From: Thomasclavelia sp.
Lineage (GTDB): Bacteria; Bacillota_I; Bacilli_A; Erysipelotrichales; Erysipelotrichaceae
DNA length: 8,997 nucleotides
Reading direction: 5' to 3'
NCBI GenBank assembly: GCA_020024765.1
Contig: JAHHTG010000046.1
Span: forward strand, 1-8,997
Positions 6,101 to 8,997 of this stretch are shown here, one piece after another. Under the pieces are notes generated by a model. The model searched no databases. It was not told the origin of the DNA and worked only from the letters and a program-made list of their open reading frames with translations. How positions within the stretch are numbered: position 1 is the first letter of the stretch; each line of letters starts with the position of its first letter. A program made the position numbers and the translations under genes.

Positions 6101-7839
6101 TGCGAATTAGCGAGGAAGTGATCCAGGATATCCTTAAAAGTGCGAGTATCACTGAGGTTATCGGACACTACATACCACTAATAAAAAAAGGAAGAGGATA
6201 TACAGCAGTATGTCCTTTTCATGATGACCATGACCCATCTTTATCGATTTCTGAAGAGAAACAGATCTATAAATGTTTTGTGTGTGGCAATGGTGGCAAT
6301 GTCTTCACCTTTGTCCAAAACTTTAAGAAATGTTCTTTCGTAGAAGCGGTTGCTGAAGTTGCGAACTTAATTGGCAAACCTCTTAATATTGAAATTGATA
6401 ATAAACCAAAAGTGGTCTCAAAATATCAGAAATATTATGATTTGATGAATGACACTGTGCATTTCACAAATTCTGTGTTGTCAACTTATGCCGGCGAAGA
6501 AGCAATGGCTTATCTAAACAATCGTGGTTTAACAAAAGAAATCATCGATTATTTTGAGGTTGGTTATAATCCTAAAGGAGAAACCATCTATAAGTTCTTA
6601 AAGTCCAAGAACTATCAAGATGATGATATTCTAAAGGTCAATGTTTGCCGTATGACTGATTATGGCATTAAAGATGTCTTTGCAGGACGTATATTATTCC
6701 CAATTCACGATATCAATGGCAATGCGATTGCCTTTAGCGGTCGTATCATTGAAAAGAGTGATAGTGCAAAGTATGTAAATACCAATACGAACCTTATTTA
6801 TGAAAAAGGGGTTGTAGTATATAACTATCATCGAGCTAAGGAAGATATTAAACGTTCCAAACGTGTTTATGTTTGCGAAGGTGTCATGGATGTCATTGCG
6901 TTTAAACGAGCAGGAATTTCAAATGTTGTCGCAACATTAGGAACGGCATGTACAGCTGAACAATTAAAGTTAATTCGAAATTTAACGAACCATATTATTT
7001 TCTGTTACGATGGTGACCGGGCTGGTCAAAATGCAATTATGAAGGGGATTGAGTTAGCGTTCTCGCTTGGCATTGAAGCTTATGCGATTAAGAACGACAC
7101 TGAACTTGATCCAGATGAAATTATTAATCAAGGGGAAGCGAAAGATTTAAGAGACTTTGCCGATCAAGAAGTTACCGGCGTTGAGTTTGCCTTTGATTAT
7201 TATCAAAAAGTTTATCCTTTAAATAATTATTCAAACCGTAAAGCTTACCACATGGTTCTAAGCAAACTAATTAATCAGGTTAACGATCAATATGACCGTG
7301 ATAATTACTTCTTAGAGCTTCAAAACTTAACAGGATTGACAAAGTTAGCATCTACGGAAAGAAAAGTATGTTATAATAAAGAGTATACAAATTTTCAAGA
7401 TAATACACGGATTCTTGATGGTTTATTGAAAGCTGAATATATCGTCTTAACACAGATGATTATTTCTAAAAAGGCTGTTGAAATTTACCGTAGTAAACTC
7501 GGGTATTTGATTGATGAATTGAATGACGCTTTAGCTACGAAGATTCTTGATGAGTATCGTAACTATGGTGAATGTACTTTTGCGGCATTATTTAATCATA
7601 TCGACGACGAGCGAATGAAAAAGGTCTTACTAGACATTAGCACAATTGATACATTACCAAAGATATATGATGAAGCGATTTTACTCGGCGCAGTTCAACG
7701 TATCGAGGAACAACTCGACATTGAAAAACTCGAACAAGTCAAGGCGAAGATAGCTGAATTTGAACACGTAAATAGCGATGAATATATTCGTTATTTACAA
7801 GAATATGCTGAATTAGTAAAAAAACTAAATGGGAGGTAG
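6100..7839 (+). CDS. dnaG: DNA primase DnaG
   Basis: DnaG makes the RNA primers for chromosomal replication and binds the replicative helicase through its C-terminal domain. The N-terminal CHC2 zinc ribbon has C38, H41, C59 and C62 (CPFH...CFVC). The central TOPRIM core carries E260 (CEGVMD) and D304/D306 (DGDRAG), the metal-binding catalytic acids, preceded by FAGRILFPI and FSGRII blocks of the RNA polymerase domain. The C-terminal third (about 430-579) is the helical helicase-binding region and, as usual, poorly conserved. Length 579 is close to the usual 590-600. The ATG shares its A with the glyS stop. No Shine-Dalgarno lies before it, so translation probably depends on ribosomes finishing glyS, which would keep this low-abundance protein scarce. 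rpoD follows two bases after the stop. Confidence 0.96.
   Translation: MRISEEVIQDILKSASITEVIGHYIPLIKKGRGYTAVCPFHDDHDPSLSISEEKQIYKCFVCGNGGNVFTFVQNFKKCSFVEAVAEVANLIGKPLNIEIDNKPKVVSKYQKYYDLMNDTVHFTNSVLSTYAGEEAMAYLNNRGLTKEIIDYFEVGYNPKGETIYKFLKSKNYQDDDILKVNVCRMTDYGIKDVFAGRILFPIHDINGNAIAFSGRIIEKSDSAKYVNTNTNLIYEKGVVVYNYHRAKEDIKRSKRVYVCEGVMDVIAFKRAGISNVVATLGTACTAEQLKLIRNLTNHIIFCYDGDRAGQNAIMKGIELAFSLGIEAYAIKNDTELDPDEIINQGEAKDLRDFADQEVTGVEFAFDYYQKVYPLNNYSNRKAYHMVLSKLINQVNDQYDRDNYFLELQNLTGLTKLASTERKVCYNKEYTNFQDNTRILDGLLKAEYIVLTQMIISKKAVEIYRSKLGYLIDELNDALATKILDEYRNYGECTFAALFNHIDDERMKKVLLDISTIDTLPKIYDEAILLGAVQRIEEQLDIEKLEQVKAKIAEFEHVNSDEYIRYLQEYAELVKKLNGR
7367..7377 (+). promoter_or_regulatory. Putative extended -10 promoter inside dnaG, feeding rpoD
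   Basis: TATGTTATAAT matches the extended -10 consensus TRTGnTATAAT at every position. It lies 464 bases before the rpoD ATG and reads toward it. The -35 at usual spacing (CATCTA) is poor, but extended -10 promoters tolerate this. Promoters for rpoD inside dnaG are known in E. coli and Bacillus subtilis, which supports the idea without proving it. Confidence 0.4.
7831..7836 (+). promoter_or_regulatory. rpoD ribosome binding site abutting the dnaG stop codon
   Basis: GGGAGG lies directly before the dnaG stop TAG and five bases before the rpoD ATG at 7842. It is the site that fixes the rpoD start, and it couples the two genes. Confidence 0.85.
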
Positions 7840-7841
7840 TT

Positions 7842-8997
7842 ATGGCAAGAACAAAATCAACAGAAACCAAAAAAGGCAAGGCCAAAGCTAGTATCAAAAT
7901 TAAGGGAATTAAATCCATTGATGATTTTAAACAAGAATGTCTAAGAGTTTATCAAGCCAATGGTTCTTTACTTCAAAGAGACGTAATTGAAGCATTAGAT
8001 AACTTAGATGTAGATGATGATGATATCGATACACTACATGATGACTTACTTGCAATGGGCATCAAAATTAGTGAAGACGATGACATCGAATTTGACATGA
8101 CTAATCCTCAAGAAGATGACTTCGATGAAGACACTGCTGAACTTGATGATGATTATGACGAAGACCACGAAAAGACAAAATTAACACTTTCTGATTCAGC
8201 TTTAACTTATTCAAAGGTTAATGATCCAGTTAAGATGTACCTAAAAGAAATTGGTCGTGTTAACTTATTATCTGCTGATGAAGAAATCGACATTGCGAAA
8301 CGTATCGAAGATGGAGATCAAGAAGCTCGTAAGATTCTAATTTCTGCAAACTTACGTCTAGTTGTATCTATCGCTAAGAAATACACTGGTCGTGGTATGT
8401 TATTCCTTGATTTAATTCAAGAAGGTAACATGGGCTTAATTAAGGCTGTTGAAAAGTTTGATTATCGTAAAGGTTTCAAATTCTCAACTTATGCTACATG
8501 GTGGATTCGTCAAGCAATCACTCGTGCAATCGCTGACCAAGCTCGTACAATTCGTATTCCAGTACACATGGTTGAAACTATTAACAAGATGACACGTATT
8601 CAACGTCAACTTGTTCAAGAGTTAGGTCGTGAACCAAGTGCTGAAGAAATTGCTGATAAGATGGGCCCTAACTTCACTGCTGATAAGATTCGCGAAATTC
8701 AAAAGATTGCGCTAGATCCAGTATCACTTGAAACACCAATCGGTGAAGAAGAAGATTCACATTTAGGTGATTTCATCGAAGATAAAGATGCCATGTCACC
8801 AGATCGTTACGCTAATAACCAATTATTACGTGATGAAATCGATTCAGTTTTAAAAACATTAACTGAAAGAGAAGAAAAAGTTATTCGTTTAAGATTTGGT
8901 CTAGAAGATGGCCGTACAAGAACACTTGAAGAAGTTGGCAAAGAATTTGACGTTACACGTGAAAGAATTCGTCAAATCGAAGCCAAAGCATTAAGAA
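7842..8997 (+). CDS. rpoD: Primary sigma factor RpoD (SigA), 3' end cut by window
   Basis: This is the housekeeping sigma factor that directs RNA polymerase to -10/-35 promoters. I translated 385 codons with no stop before the window edge; about 16 residues are expected beyond it. The first 25 residues are Lys/Thr-rich. A region 1.1-type segment follows, ending in a very acidic stretch (about 83-110, mostly Asp and Glu). Region 1.2 starts near N127 (NDPVKMYLKEIGRVNLL). Region 2 contains the core-binding stretch GRGMLFLDLIQEGNMGLIKA and the -10 melting and recognition motif TYATWWIRQ (216-224) with TIRIPVHM. Region 3 follows, and region 4.2 ends with the -35 binding helix VTRERIRQIEAKALR (371-385). 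High identity to Bacillus SigA in regions 2 and 4 leaves no doubt. GGGAGG five bases upstream sets the start. Confidence 0.98.
   Translation, partial: MARTKSTETKKGKAKASIKIKGIKSIDDFKQECLRVYQANGSLLQRDVIEALDNLDVDDDDIDTLHDDLLAMGIKISEDDDIEFDMTNPQEDDFDEDTAELDDDYDEDHEKTKLTLSDSALTYSKVNDPVKMYLKEIGRVNLLSADEEIDIAKRIEDGDQEARKILISANLRLVVSIAKKYTGRGMLFLDLIQEGNMGLIKAVEKFDYRKGFKFSTYATWWIRQAITRAIADQARTIRIPVHMVETINKMTRIQRQLVQELGREPSAEEIADKMGPNFTADKIREIQKIALDPVSLETPIGEEEDSHLGDFIEDKDAMSPDRYANNQLLRDEIDSVLKTLTEREEKVIRLRFGLEDGRTRTLEEVGKEFDVTRERIRQIEAKALR

Noticed and set aside
7336..7377. TTGACA (7336-7341) paired with TATAAT (7372-7377) as a classical promoter
   Set aside because: The spacer is 30 bases, far beyond the usual 16-18. 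Only the extended -10 is kept as a candidate.
8090..8175. Asp/Glu-rich repeat-like GAT/GAC/GAA tract in rpoD as a simple repeat or inserted element
   Set aside because: It is in frame and fits the acidic region 1.1 to 1.2 linker common in primary sigma factors.

Overview
The window is AT-rich and reads as a chromosomal, housekeeping stretch from a low-GC Bacillota. The gene order ybeY-dgkA-cdd-era-recO-glyS-dnaG-rpoD is the classical Firmicutes 'macromolecular synthesis' neighbourhood. A single-chain (alpha2-type) glycyl-tRNA synthetase sits between recO and dnaG, ccpN/yqfL-type genes are absent, and a rubrerythrin lies nearby. Together these suggest an anaerobic member of the Erysipelotrichia or a relative; that placement is inference, not proof. 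There are no tRNA or rRNA genes, insertion sequences, CRISPR arrays or phage genes, and no stretch over 300 bases without a gene.

Left part (1-1820): the 3' end of a sensor histidine kinase on the + strand runs tail-to-tail into a short prepilin peptidase (A24 family, ComC-like) on the - strand, and their coding ends overlap by 17 bp. A stem-loop that looks like the kinase terminator lies inside the 3' coding part of the peptidase gene. The peptidase is divergent from a rubrerythrin gene. The 56-bp gap between them carries a sequence very close to the PerR operator consensus. The rubrerythrin gene ends in a strong hairpin terminator.

Right part (1858-8997): eight genes in one direction form a tightly packed operon. 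They cover rRNA maturation and ribosome assembly (YbeY, Era), lipid or undecaprenol phosphorylation (DgkA), cytidine salvage (Cdd), recombination repair (RecO), glycine charging of tRNA (GlyRS), replication priming (DnaG) and transcription (RpoD, cut by the window end about 16 codons before its expected stop). Junctions are overlaps or gaps of 0-37 bp. At two junctions the stop codon is fused to the next gene's Shine-Dalgarno. dnaG follows glyS with a TAATG overlap and no visible Shine-Dalgarno.

The most useful details beyond routine annotation are the PerR-like operator before rubrerythrin, a probable leaderless start for ybeY (TATAAT six bases before its ATG), the N-terminally short prepilin peptidase, a DgkA lacking the usual active-site glutamate in its first helix, and a perfect extended -10 promoter inside dnaG that could feed rpoD. 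I see no evidence for a wholly new multi-gene system in this window.
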